A stretch of 59,361 bases of DNA from Roseburia sp. CAG:10041_57 (GTDB lineage Bacteria > Bacillota > Clostridia > Lachnospirales > Lachnospiraceae). The translations under genes and the position numbers were made by a program. A model generated the notes under the pieces. That model was given only the letters and a program-made list of their open reading frames with translations. It was not told the origin of the DNA and ran no database searches. Below, in pieces: positions 51,740 to 59,361 of the stretch. The first letter of the stretch is position 1; each line of letters starts with the position of its first letter. The stretch lies in NCBI GenBank assembly GCA_001916965.1, contig MNTL01000063.1:1-59361 (forward strand). Reading direction: 5' to 3'.

Positions 51740-52483
51740 CTAATCTACCGGTCTGATCTGCGCAAACACCTTGCCGATACTGTCTGTAATGACAATATCC
51801 GCCATACTGTCTCTGGCTGTTGCACTCTTATTGATCAGTACCAGCTTATGACCCTGATAATAGTCGATCAATCCTGCTGCAGGATATACCGCCAGTGAGG
51901 TTCCTCCGATAATAAGCATATCCGCTTCGGATATCACTCTGACTGCCTCTGACAGAATCCCCTGGTCCAGTCCTTCCTCATATAATACAACATCCGGCTT
52001 TATCCTGCCGCCACAGTCGCATGTAGGGATTCCCGTTGAATTCATGATTGCATCTATCCCATAGAATTTGTGACATTTTTCACAATAGTTGCGCAGCGTA
52101 CTTCCATGCAGCTCCAGCACCTTTTTACTGCCTGCTGCCTGATGAAGACCGTCTATATTCTGGGTAACTACTGCCTTTAGCTTCCCCTCCTGTTCCAGCT
52201 GTGCCAACACCCTATGGGCTGCGTTGGGCTTTGCATCAGGATAGATCAGCTTATCTCTGTAGAACCTGAAGAACTCTTCCGGTCTTCTCATATAGAAAGT
52301 ATGACTTAATATGGTCTCCGGCGGATAATCATATTTTTGATGATATATGCCGTCCACACTTCTGAAATCCGGGATTCCACTCTCTGTAGATACCCCCGCC
52401 CCACCAAAGAACACAATATTATCACTGTTTTCTATCATTTCTTTCAGCTGTTTTATTCCAGTCATTTCAGTCATACGAATCAC
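51740..52483 (-). CDS. Sir2-family NAD-dependent protein deacylase
   Basis: 247 residues. Removes acyl groups from lysines using NAD. FFGGAGVSTESGIPDFRS, TQNIDGLHQAAG (catalytic His in LELHGS), zinc ligands CEKC...CDCGG, and GGTSLAVYPAAGL are the sirtuin motifs. The frame opens with GTG at 52483, preceded by AAAGG; an ATG at 52474 is the alternative. It starts 10 bases after the GH25 gene, so the two are likely co-transcribed. Confidence 0.94.
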   Translation of the reverse strand: MIRMTEMTGIKQLKEMIENSDNIVFFGGAGVSTESGIPDFRSVDGIYHQKYDYPPETILSHTFYMRRPEEFFRFYRDKLIYPDAKPNAAHRVLAQLEQEGKLKAVVTQNIDGLHQAAGSKKVLELHGSTLRNYCEKCHKFYGIDAIMNSTGIPTCDCGGRIKPDVVLYEEGLDQGILSEAVRVISEADMLIIGGTSLAVYPAAGLIDYYQGHKLVLINKSATARDSMADIVITDSIGKVFAQIRPVD

Positions 52484-52492
52484 CAGGCCTTT

Positions 52493-53554
52493 CTACCACT
52501 GCTTATATGCAATATTCATATCAACCGTGCCCTCAATACCGTCTACTGTGCCTTTTTCCGAATACTGCCACATACTGACCTCATAAGGAAAATACATATA
52601 CTTATCATAAAAGGCATACCATTTCTCATACTGCTCCAGCTTCGTCATATCCAGCATCTTGGTAAAGCACTTGACATTACCATAAATCATCGGCGTATAT
52701 CCTGCTGCCTTTACTGCTTCGCAAAAGGCAATCGTAATGTCTGTGCGCTCCTGCATGGTCAGATTGTTGGCTCTTCCGTCCTGTCCCGTAATCATCTCCA
52801 CATCAAATACAACAGGATAAGGTACATCATAAGCAGCCAGATTCTCAATTACAAAAGCTGCTTCTTCCTGCGCTTCTTCTACTGTAATTGCCTGTGTAAA
52901 GAAATACACGCCAGCCTTAACACCAGCTTCATTTGCTCCCTGCATATTATCGGCAAAGTTCTCATCCAATACTATTTTACCGGAGCCATATCCACGAATT
53001 CCCAGCCGGACAAAAGCATATTCCACACCATCTGCTTTCACAGCCTGCCAGTCAATATCTCCCTGATATTTGGACACATCAATTCCCTTGTGTGATGTCA
53101 CTATGCCATTTTCAATATATTCTATTTCATTTCTGTCATTTATATGGAAGTTCTCATCAACTAACTGATGCTTCTTGAGTGTATCCAGAATCGGTGCAAA
53201 TACATATCCACCTTCATCATAATACACCAGATTCTCAGGGAAAAAGTATCGAAGCATGGTCATTGCCCCACCATCCTCTGACTGCACCAGCTCCTTCATC
53301 TTGGCTTTCATCTCTACTTCTCTGGCATCCACCAGCTGCTGCACTTCTTCATCATTGAGGGCATTGTTATCCCCGGCAAAAGCCGCTACAACCTCTTCCT
53401 CCAGTTGTGCCTGCTTCACCGCCGCTTCCTGATTCTTATCCTTTTCCTTTACATACATGACGCCCAATACACCTGCAAACATCATGCAAAGGACTGTAAT
53501 CAGCCCCATGAGAATCAACATTATATATAACACTCTATCTGTTCTTCTTCGCAT
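52493..53554 (-). CDS. membrane-anchored GH25 muramidase
   Basis: 353 residues. One N-terminal membrane helix (about 9-35), a 115-residue region with acidic coiled-coil character, then a GH25 lysozyme domain. Active-site residues: D in KGIDVSKYQGDIDW and DxE in VVFDVEMITG; GVYFFTQA and the final MNIAYKQW are conserved. Cleaves peptidoglycan outside the membrane. AGGAG eight bases before the ATG. Confidence 0.92.
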   Translation of the reverse strand: MRRRTDRVLYIMLILMGLITVLCMMFAGVLGVMYVKEKDKNQEAAVKQAQLEEEVVAAFAGDNNALNDEEVQQLVDAREVEMKAKMKELVQSEDGGAMTMLRYFFPENLVYYDEGGYVFAPILDTLKKHQLVDENFHINDRNEIEYIENGIVTSHKGIDVSKYQGDIDWQAVKADGVEYAFVRLGIRGYGSGKIVLDENFADNMQGANEAGVKAGVYFFTQAITVEEAQEEAAFVIENLAAYDVPYPVVFDVEMITGQDGRANNLTMQERTDITIAFCEAVKAAGYTPMIYGNVKCFTKMLDMTKLEQYEKWYAFYDKYMYFPYEVSMWQYSEKGTVDGIEGTVDMNIAYKQW

Positions 53555-53668
53555 CTTTTTCTCTCCTATGGTTACTATCTTACACTAACCATACCAAATA
53601 TGCAAAGGGGTATTCTACCATTTTCCACAGCTATTCAGAACCCCATGCGTAAAATCGCATCTTCGATG

Positions 53669-53929
53669 CTACCATTTTCCGTAAGAACACACATTAGTCT
53701 TTATCGCTGCCCTCAGCTCCACGAAGCACCCACAGGCACGACACATACCATCTGCCAGATATTTACATTCCTTACATACATTGAGGCGCTCTTCATAGAG
53801 CGCCCCATCAGCCTTTATGTTTTCATCTAAATGTGAGATATATTCATAGAGATTCTCCATATAGGCATTTTTATCCATTTCCCGCAAAAGACACTGTAAG
53901 CAGTGCTTCTCGTTCTTCTTCTCTTCCAT
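53669..53929 (-). CDS. small Cys-rich protein (DUF6171-like)
   Basis: 86 residues. Two Cys clusters: HCLQCLL near the N-terminus and CKECKYLADGMCRACGCFVELRAA..NVC at the C-terminus, likely a metal-binding zinc ribbon. I associate it with DUF6171; no function known. Starts five bases after the GH51 stop without a ribosome site, so it probably depends on reinitiation. Confidence 0.8.
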   Translation of the reverse strand: MEEKKNEKHCLQCLLREMDKNAYMENLYEYISHLDENIKADGALYEERLNVCKECKYLADGMCRACGCFVELRAAIKTNVCSYGKW

Positions 53930-53934
53930 ACTGA

Positions 53935-55440
53935 TTAACGTACTCTGAACTGAACCACACTGGATGCAGGCATTGTGAAACGGATCATGCCATTCTCAAC
54001 AGTATAATTACTGAATACTTCTTCATGTACTTTATCAGGATCTTCGAAAGTATTATATGCATGCATTTCATTATTTAATATTGCTGCTGTTACTTCCTTT
54101 GCCTGGCATTGTGCAAAAGTGATCTCTACCGGCTCATTTTTATCTACAGACAGATTGTTCAGAGTGATTGTAAGAATTCCTTCCTTATCTATAGATACAG
54201 ATTCCTGCAGGCTTGGAACCATATACTCTTCTTCTTCACCGATTGTCTCAACACCATCCAGATAGCTTTCTACCAGATCTGCATCCTGATGATATTTATA
54301 CATATGGAATACGTGATAAGTCGGTGTGCGCAGCATTCTTGGTCCATCTGTGAGAATAACGGCCTGCAATACATTGATAAGCTGTGCTATGTTAGCCATT
54401 TTTACACGGTCACAGTGCTTGTTGAATATGTTCAATGACAGACCTGCTACCAGTGCATCTCTCATTGTACTCTGCTGATACAAAAATCCAGGGTTGGTTC
54501 CCGGTTCACAGGTGAACCATGTACCCCATTCATCACAAATCAGTCCAATCTTCTTCTCAGGATCATATTTATCCATGATGGTACTGTGGTGGTCAATCAA
54601 TGTTTCGATATACAGAGCCTTAGCCAGTGTCTTATACCATACCTTATCATCAAACTCTGTTGCACTGCCCTTGATTTCCCATCCTTCCGGATGTACATAA
54701 TAATGCATGGAAAGACCATCCATAAATCCATGTGCAGACTTAGGCGCATTCTCATAACATGTCTTAAGCACTTCCTCTGTCCAGTATGTATCGTCTACAT
54801 TAGGTCCGCCACAGATTTTAAAGATTGGCTGATCCGGATGGTAATTTCTTACATAAGTCTGATATCTTCTATATAAGTTTGCATAGTAGGATGGTGTCAT
54901 GTTGCCGCCGCATCCCCAGTTCTCATTACCGACTCCGAAATAATCAACCTTCCATGCCTTCTCATGACCGTTCTTTTTACGAAGCTCTGCCATAGGAGAT
55001 ACTCCATCAAAAGTCATGTATTCTACCCATTCGGACATTTCCTGGACTGTGCCGCTTCCTACATTGCCATTGATATATGTCTTACATCCAATCTGCTCAC
55101 ACAATTCAAAGAATTCATGTGTTCCGAAGCTGTTATCTTCTGTAACACCGCCCCAATGTGTGTTGACCATCTTCTTTCTGGTTTCCTTAGGTCCAATACC
55201 ATCCTTCCAGTGGTATTCATCTGCAAAGCATCCACCTGGCCAGCGAAGAACGGGCAGCTTCATTTCCTTTAATGCTTCTACAACGTCTTTTCTCATTCCA
55301 TTTGTATTGGGAATATCAGAGTCCTCTCCTACATAAAGTCCCTCATAGATACATCTTCCCAGATGCTCTGAGAAATTACCATATAATTCTGGATTGATAT
55401 GTCCCTTTTTGTTTTTTTCATTAATATAAAGTTTTGCCAT
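53935..55440 (-). CDS. alpha-N-arabinofuranosidase, GH51
   Basis: 501 residues. Releases arabinose from arabinan and arabinoxylan side chains. Acid/base E173 in GVGNENWGCGG and nucleophile E304 in ICDEWGTWF; N-terminal YGNFSEHLGRCIYEG and LRWPGGCFADEY are family hallmarks. No signal peptide, so it acts in the cytoplasm on imported oligosaccharides. AAAGGG precedes the ATG. It follows the GH43 gene and precedes the Cys-rich gene. Confidence 0.96.
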   Translation of the reverse strand: MAKLYINEKNKKGHINPELYGNFSEHLGRCIYEGLYVGEDSDIPNTNGMRKDVVEALKEMKLPVLRWPGGCFADEYHWKDGIGPKETRKKMVNTHWGGVTEDNSFGTHEFFELCEQIGCKTYINGNVGSGTVQEMSEWVEYMTFDGVSPMAELRKKNGHEKAWKVDYFGVGNENWGCGGNMTPSYYANLYRRYQTYVRNYHPDQPIFKICGGPNVDDTYWTEEVLKTCYENAPKSAHGFMDGLSMHYYVHPEGWEIKGSATEFDDKVWYKTLAKALYIETLIDHHSTIMDKYDPEKKIGLICDEWGTWFTCEPGTNPGFLYQQSTMRDALVAGLSLNIFNKHCDRVKMANIAQLINVLQAVILTDGPRMLRTPTYHVFHMYKYHQDADLVESYLDGVETIGEEEEYMVPSLQESVSIDKEGILTITLNNLSVDKNEPVEITFAQCQAKEVTAAILNNEMHAYNTFEDPDKVHEEVFSNYTVENGMIRFTMPASSVVQFRVR

Positions 55441-55478
55441 TTTACTTCTACCCTTTCTCAGTTCTTATTTCGAATGTT

Positions 55479-56429
55479 TCAGTTTTGTCCATAGGAGAAT
55501 TTTGGTTTTTCGTTCTCCCATGTGAATTTCATAAGCATTGTGTGTCTGTTTGGGTTATAGAGAGGATCACCCTCTATTACCTTCTCTTTTCTCGCATGAT
55601 ATACGAGAATATCATTTCCCTCTTCATCTGTTGTAAAGGAATTATGCCCAGGTCCATAGATTGTTCTGGATTCATCAGAAGCCAGTACCGGATATCGCTC
55701 TTTTCTCCAGGATAAAGGATCAAGCAGATCAGCATTCTCATCTGCTGTGAGCATACCCATGCAGTAAGGAGCGCCTGTCTCGCTGGCAGAATAAGTAAGG
55801 TAGATTTTTCCAAAGCGCTTAATAACCGCCGGTCCTTCATTTACCCAGAAACCCACTCTCTCCCAGTCATAATCCGGGGTCGTCAGCATGACCTGCACTG
55901 TCTTTAATTTATTGGGAGTCTCCAGCTCGGCGATATACAGGTTGGATATCATCTTGCCTACTCCGACTTTCTCTGCCCATACATAATAATACTTCCCATG
56001 ATTCTCGAATACTGTAGCATCCAGTGAAAAAGCCCTGAATGAGAATTCGTCCTCATCTGCGCACTGCATTTTACCCAGCTCTCTCCAGATTCCACGCACA
56101 GGATCTGCATCTGCACATTCCAGCACATAAGGACGTATATTCCACTTATCCTCTGCATCCCCTGCTGCAAAATAGATATACCATTTCTGATTCAGATAAT
56201 GCAGCTCCGGCGCCCATATATGATTCCCCATAATTCCAGTATCATGTTTATGCCATATCTCATGCTCAGTGGCATCCGCCAGTCCTTCCAGGGTGTCCGA
56301 TTCTCTTAATATAATCTTGTCATAAGCCGGAACACTTGCCGTAAAATAATACATTCCACTCTCATGCTTATAGATATATGGATCTGCCCGCTGCATAATC
56401 CATGGCTCGTTGTACTTTAATTCCTGCAT
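55479..56429 (-). CDS. GH43 family glycosyl hydrolase
   Basis: 316 residues. Five-bladed propeller hydrolase. RADPYIYKHESGMYYFTAS contains the catalytic base Asp; FSLDATVFENHGKYYYVWAE has the pKa-modulating Asp; and VGFWVNEGPAV has the acid Glu. IYGPGHNSFTTDEEGNDILVYHAR is conserved. Likely arabinosidase or xylosidase; no signal peptide, so cytoplasmic. 38 bases upstream of the GH51 gene in the same operon. Confidence 0.93.
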   Translation of the reverse strand: MQELKYNEPWIMQRADPYIYKHESGMYYFTASVPAYDKIILRESDTLEGLADATEHEIWHKHDTGIMGNHIWAPELHYLNQKWYIYFAAGDAEDKWNIRPYVLECADADPVRGIWRELGKMQCADEDEFSFRAFSLDATVFENHGKYYYVWAEKVGVGKMISNLYIAELETPNKLKTVQVMLTTPDYDWERVGFWVNEGPAVIKRFGKIYLTYSASETGAPYCMGMLTADENADLLDPLSWRKERYPVLASDESRTIYGPGHNSFTTDEEGNDILVYHARKEKVIEGDPLYNPNRHTMLMKFTWENEKPKFSYGQN

Positions 56430-56453
56430 ATCATAACCATACCTTTCTTATTA

Positions 56454-56482
56454 CAATATCTTTTTATAATATCTTTTTAATA
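56454..56482. repeat. 14-base tandem repeat upstream of the GH43 gene
   Basis: The word aatatcttttta occurs twice with a 14-base period, about 30 bases before the GH43 start. It could be a binding site for the arabinosidase operon regulator or just AT-rich sequence. A possible -35/-10 (TTGAAA, 17 bases, TAACTA on the minus strand) lies at about 56545-56575. The rest of 56430-56700 is AT-rich with nothing recognised. Confidence 0.4.
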
Positions 56483-56700
56483 CTTTGTGTAGTCACTTCT
56501 CATACTTAATAGCTTATATAGCTTCATTATTTTCTAAAGTGTTTTAGTTATATCTAAATTATAATGATTTCAATACAGAATGCAAGAGGATTTATAATTT
56601 TTGTTAATCTTCAATAGTTCCTTCTCTTTAGAATTATTCATAACATACAATTTTAAATTCAACTTTTTTTTATTTATTCTTAATATATTTTCATAAATTG

Positions 56701-56729
56701 TTGAGCATTTCTAAATTGTATTGTATAAT
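56701..56729 (+). promoter_or_regulatory. chemoreceptor promoter
   Basis: TTGAGC (56701-56706), 17-base spacer, TATAAT (56724-56729). Leaves a 190-base leader before the start codon, in which I saw no riboswitch motif. Confidence 0.6.
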
Positions 56730-56925
56730 TAGTTTATATTCTGACTTATGCTTTTGCATGTGAGCATTTATCATTTAGTAATTCAAATTGTTTACTATTA
56801 TTCTTATCCACCTATTACCAAATGCGATTTTTTCTCTTTTATACATTTATACATAAGAAAAATTGATCTATACAAGTCAGAAAATAACTCACCAATATAA
56901 CTCCAAAGGAAGAAGGTAATATAAT

Positions 56926-58626
56926 ATGCCAAAACTTAATGAAATGCACATTCAAAAAAGGCTGACGACCAGTTTTACTTTTACGACAGCCATTACCAGT
57001 ATCGGTGCAATTGTAGGAATCATAGCTTTACTCTTTATTTCCAACCGATACACCTACGCTCTACAGAATTATGGTTTCTCCCAGGGCGATATTGGAAAAG
57101 CCATGATCATGTTCGCAGACACACGAAGCAGCACACGTGGTATTATCGGTTATGATGATGAAGATCTGATTGCATCCATGGTAGAGAGTCATGACACGAA
57201 CAAACAGAAATTTGAGAATTACTGGGACACCGTTCAGAATACTCTAAGTAATTCCGAAGAAAAATCTATTTACGATTCCATTAACACTCAGCTTACAAAC
57301 TACTGGGCAAAAGAAAGTGAAGTAATCGCCCTTGGTAATACGACAGATGCTGAACAGAGTACAGAAGCACAGACTATGATGGGTGATACTCTTGCTCCTA
57401 TGTACGATGAAATCTATAGTCAGATGGTTTCTTTGATGGATACAAATGTTGATGAAGGTAATAGCCTTGACAGCATGCTTAACATCTTAGGTTATGTTCT
57501 CTTAGTTGTTATTATCGCAGTTATCGTTGTTTCCGTTATCATCTCTACGAAGCTCGGTGTCTCTATTGCCAAAGGAATATCTGAACCACTTGTTGCATTG
57601 CAGAAGAGACTCGTTGCTTTCGAGCAGGGCGATTTAAGCTCTGCCTTCCCTGTTGTAGATTCTCAGGATGAGATCAAGGATATGACAGAAACAGCAGCTG
57701 AAATGGCAGCAAGCCTGAAAGAAATTATTTATGACTGTAATTACATCCTCGGCGAAATGTCAAAGGGTAATTACGGTATTACTTCTAAGGCAAAAGAAAA
57801 ATATGTTGGCGATTATGCAGGTCTGAAAGATGCCATGAGAAACCTGAGAGACTTAATGATTGAAACATTACAGAAAATCAGCGATGCATCCGATCAGGTA
57901 AATGCAGGTTCTGATAATCTGGCTCAGGCTGCACAGGCACTTGCAGAAGGATCTACAGATCAGTCTGCAGCAGTAGAGGAATTACAGGCAACTATCGCAA
58001 ATATTACTTCCGGACTTGAGAAATGCTCTGCTAAAACAGAAGATTCCTATCAGGAAGCAAACAAGTACGCTACAGAAGCTGATCAGAGCCGTGTAGAAAT
58101 GGAAGCCATGATGGAAGCTATGGCACGTATCAATGAAACATCACAGAAGATCGGAAATATCATTTCAGATATTGAAGATATTGCAAGCCAGACCAATCTG
58201 TTATCACTGAATGCATCTATCGAAGCTGCAAGAGCAGGCGATGCAGGTAAAGGCTTTGCAGTCGTTGCTGATCAGATTCGTAAGCTTGCTGAACAGAGTA
58301 CACAGTCAGCAGTTGATACAAGACAGTTAATTGAAAGTTCACTTGCAGAAGTTGAGGAAGGTAATAAAGCCGCTCAGCGTGCATCAGATTCTATTGAATC
58401 CGTTGTTGATGGTATTAAGTCTATCGCTGAGACTTCACAGGAATTAAGCCAGATCGCTCAGGAGCAGGCTACTGCTATGGAGCAGGCTGAACAGGGTATT
58501 AACCAGATATCCGAAGTTGTACAGTCCAACTCCGCTACAGCAGAAGAAACATCTGCTACCAGCCAGGAATTATCCGCTCAGGCAACTTCACTGAATGACT
58601 TAATCTCCAGATTCGTTCTGAGCTAA
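56926..58626 (+). CDS. methyl-accepting chemotaxis protein
   Basis: 566 residues. Membrane chemoreceptor. TM1 at about 15-38, an extracytoplasmic four-helix-bundle sensor (DTRSSTRGIIGYDDED and SIYDSINTQLTNYWAKE) at about 40-180, TM2 near 187-210, HAMP 211-270, then the signalling domain with the conserved hairpin DIASQTNLLSLNASIEAARAGDAGKGFAVVADQIRKLAEQS. The C-terminus has no pentapeptide tether. AAGG upstream. Separate from the arabinosidase genes, which diverge from it; a sugar-related ligand is only a guess. Confidence 0.95.
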   Translation: MPKLNEMHIQKRLTTSFTFTTAITSIGAIVGIIALLFISNRYTYALQNYGFSQGDIGKAMIMFADTRSSTRGIIGYDDEDLIASMVESHDTNKQKFENYWDTVQNTLSNSEEKSIYDSINTQLTNYWAKESEVIALGNTTDAEQSTEAQTMMGDTLAPMYDEIYSQMVSLMDTNVDEGNSLDSMLNILGYVLLVVIIAVIVVSVIISTKLGVSIAKGISEPLVALQKRLVAFEQGDLSSAFPVVDSQDEIKDMTETAAEMAASLKEIIYDCNYILGEMSKGNYGITSKAKEKYVGDYAGLKDAMRNLRDLMIETLQKISDASDQVNAGSDNLAQAAQALAEGSTDQSAAVEELQATIANITSGLEKCSAKTEDSYQEANKYATEADQSRVEMEAMMEAMARINETSQKIGNIISDIEDIASQTNLLSLNASIEAARAGDAGKGFAVVADQIRKLAEQSTQSAVDTRQLIESSLAEVEEGNKAAQRASDSIESVVDGIKSIAETSQELSQIAQEQATAMEQAEQGINQISEVVQSNSATAEETSATSQELSAQATSLNDLISRFVLS

Positions 58627-58647
58627 TTGAATTGTAAATCAGATCAA

Positions 58648-58875
58648 TTATATAAGTGAAAACCAAAAGGAGCTACAATTTAAATTGCAGCTCCTTTTTC
58701 TATGTTTTATTTTCCTTTCATTTTTTAATTCATGCAGTATAAAAATAAATGCCAGAAGAAATGCCAGACCGTCAGCCACAGTACCTGCCCAGAGAACTCC
58801 GTATAGAGTGATCTCTGCTCTCCAAACATGACTGTAAGCTGTCTCGGAAACAGTTGGATAAGAATTTAAACACAA
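58648..58875 (-). pseudogene. C-terminal remnant of a MATE-family efflux transporter
   Basis: About 45 codons encode LYGVLWAGTVADGLAFLLAFIFILHELKNERKI, which matches the end of MATE transporters (the last membrane helix and the following basic tail). The frame then runs through the terminator hairpin at 58665-58699. There is no upstream part: the sequence before it is a tRNA terminator. Most of the gene, with all other helices, is missing. Confidence 0.6.
58665..58699. terminator. chemoreceptor terminator (bidirectional)
   Basis: Stem aaaaggagct.caattta / aaattg.agctcctttt, 39 bases after the chemoreceptor stop codon, with TTTTTC on the plus strand. Confidence 0.85.
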
Positions 58876-58908
58876 AAAACTCTGAAAGTATTAAACTTTC
58901 AGAGTTTT
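58873..58908 (-). terminator. terminator of the rRNA/tRNA operon
   Basis: Perfect 14-bp stem aaaactctgaaagt / actttcagagtttt with a T-run on the minus strand, just beyond tRNA-Cys. Confidence 0.9.
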
Positions 58909-58912
58909 GAAG

Positions 58913-58984
58913 AGGCGCAGACCGGATTTGAACCGGTGGATACTGGTGTTGCAGACCATTGCCTTACCACTTGGCTACTGCGCC
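58913..58984 (-). tRNA. tRNA-Cys (GCA)
   Basis: 72 bases. Acceptor GGCGCAG / CTGCGCC, D-arm AGCCAAGTGGTAAGGC, anticodon loop CTGCAAC with anticodon GCA, T-arm CCGGTTCAAATCCGG. The CCA end is not encoded. Confidence 0.95.
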
Positions 58985-58997
58985 ATATTTAATTAAG

Positions 58998-59069
58998 TGA
59001 CTCCGACGGGAATCGAACCCGTGTTACCGCCGTGAAAGGGCGATGTCTTAACCGCTTGACCACGGAGCC
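58998..59069 (-). tRNA. tRNA-Glu (TTC)
   Basis: 72 bases. Acceptor GGCTCCG / CGGAGTC (one G-U pair), anticodon loop CTTTCAC with anticodon TTC, T-arm ACGGGTTCGATTCCCGT. CCA not encoded. Confidence 0.95.
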
Positions 59070-59096
59070 TTAAACAGCATCGGATTCGTTCCGCGC

Positions 59097-59149
59097 ACCT
59101 ACAACAACTCGGTTAACAGCCGAGTGCTCTACCATTGAGCTATCGAGGA
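59097..59149 (-). pseudogene. truncated tRNA-Asn (GTT) gene
   Basis: Acceptor 5' strand TCCTCGA, D-arm GCTC..GAGC, anticodon stem CTCGG / CCGAG with loop CTGTTAA (anticodon GTT) and the variable region are intact. After GTAGGT the sequence departs: no T-loop TTCGA and no 3' strand TCGAGGA are found. The RNA cannot close its acceptor stem. Confidence 0.75.
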
Positions 59150-59175
59150 AAATGTCTTGCTTTGCAAACCACCAT

Positions 59176-59194
59176 GAGAATACTCTGTATTCTC
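59176..59194. repeat. 8-bp hairpin in the rRNA spacer
   Basis: gagaatac / gtattctc with a 3-base loop, in the 138-base spacer between 23S rRNA and the tRNA cluster; the spacer has no 5S rRNA. May be an RNase processing site. Confidence 0.45.
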
Positions 59195-59287
59195 AGCAGT
59201 TTCCAGCAAATTTTCAAAGGTTGTTCCCTCAAAACCGAATAAGAAAATTATCTTCATCCTTCTGTATCTCTTTCCTGTGCCTTCCCG

Positions 59288-59361
59288 GATAAGCCCTCGA
59301 CCTATTAGTGACATTCAGCTCAGTGCATCTCTGCACTTACACCCATGCCCTATCTACCTCA
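59288..59361 (-). rRNA. 23S ribosomal RNA, 3' end (partial)
   Basis: Minus strand reads GGTGTAAGTGCAG..ATGCACTGAGCTGA..CACTAATAGGTCGAGGGCTT, the conserved final helix region and 3' end of 23S rRNA. The gene continues beyond the window; the 3' boundary is approximate. Confidence 0.93.

Noticed and set aside
56736..56925. Cyclic-di-GMP or other riboswitch in the long chemoreceptor leader
   Set aside because: None of the conserved riboswitch core sequences could be recognised; the leader is plain AT-rich sequence.
1..59361. CRISPR array, prophage or complete insertion sequence
   Set aside because: No regularly spaced repeat array, transposase, integrase or phage structural gene was seen anywhere in the window.

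Overview
The window looks like the chromosome of a low-GC, anaerobic, endospore-lineage Firmicute, most likely Lachnospiraceae. This is inferred from: an F-type ATP synthase whose c subunit carries the Na+-binding signature; an isoleucyl-tRNA synthetase of the long eukaryote-like type under T-box control; a 2[4Fe-4S] ferredoxin; CwlD- and SleB-type cell-wall enzymes; strong AGGAGG ribosome sites; a large oligopeptide ABC importer; and arabinose-polymer hydrolases beside a chemoreceptor. Nearly all genes lie on the minus strand, reading away from an rRNA operon whose 23S 3' end sits at the right edge.

Layout, left to right. 1-310: a remnant of a Cu/Zn superoxide dismutase gene and the ileS terminator. 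364-4083: ileS with a T-box leader, a strong promoter, and an odd palindromic block between the T-box terminator and the ribosome site. 4102-10473: an AAA_14/DUF4143 ATPase, then a translationally coupled pair of a giant J-domain/TPR protein and a compact HscC-like Hsp70. 10498-18743: the oppABCDF importer with a small membrane protein and a leader terminator. 18908-22308: two tandem secreted DUF5722-like putative glycosidases. 22331-26599: a membrane-anchored beta-rich protein with a degenerate C39-like domain, a methyltransferase and a small hypothetical protein. 26632-33851: the complete atp operon. 34033-41925: a DUF402 protein, a PP2C phosphatase, a SleB-type hydrolase with an apparent ACG start, comEB, upp, rpiB, sua5, cwlD and a GH18 protein. 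41926-44915: a gene-poor repeat-bearing stretch, a MecA-type adaptor, a DUF1858 protein, ferredoxin and a MerR regulator. 44996-51715: dnaB, rplI, gdpP, pepT, rpsR-ssb-rpsF and DUF951. 51740-56429: Sir2, GH25, a Cys-rich protein, and GH51 and GH43 arabinosidases. 56724-58700: a chemoreceptor and a MATE-transporter remnant. 58873-59361: tRNA-Cys, tRNA-Glu, a broken tRNA-Asn and the 23S 3' end, with no 5S in between.

Much of the window is conserved core: sua5-rpiB-upp near atp, gdpP-rplI-dnaB and rpsF-ssb-rpsR. The less-described parts are the J-TPR/Hsp70 pair, the DUF5722 pair next to the pseudo-C39 protein, several leader hairpins, and a group of decayed gene ends (sodC, MATE, tRNA-Asn). All domain names come from reading motifs in the translated sequence; no database search was run.
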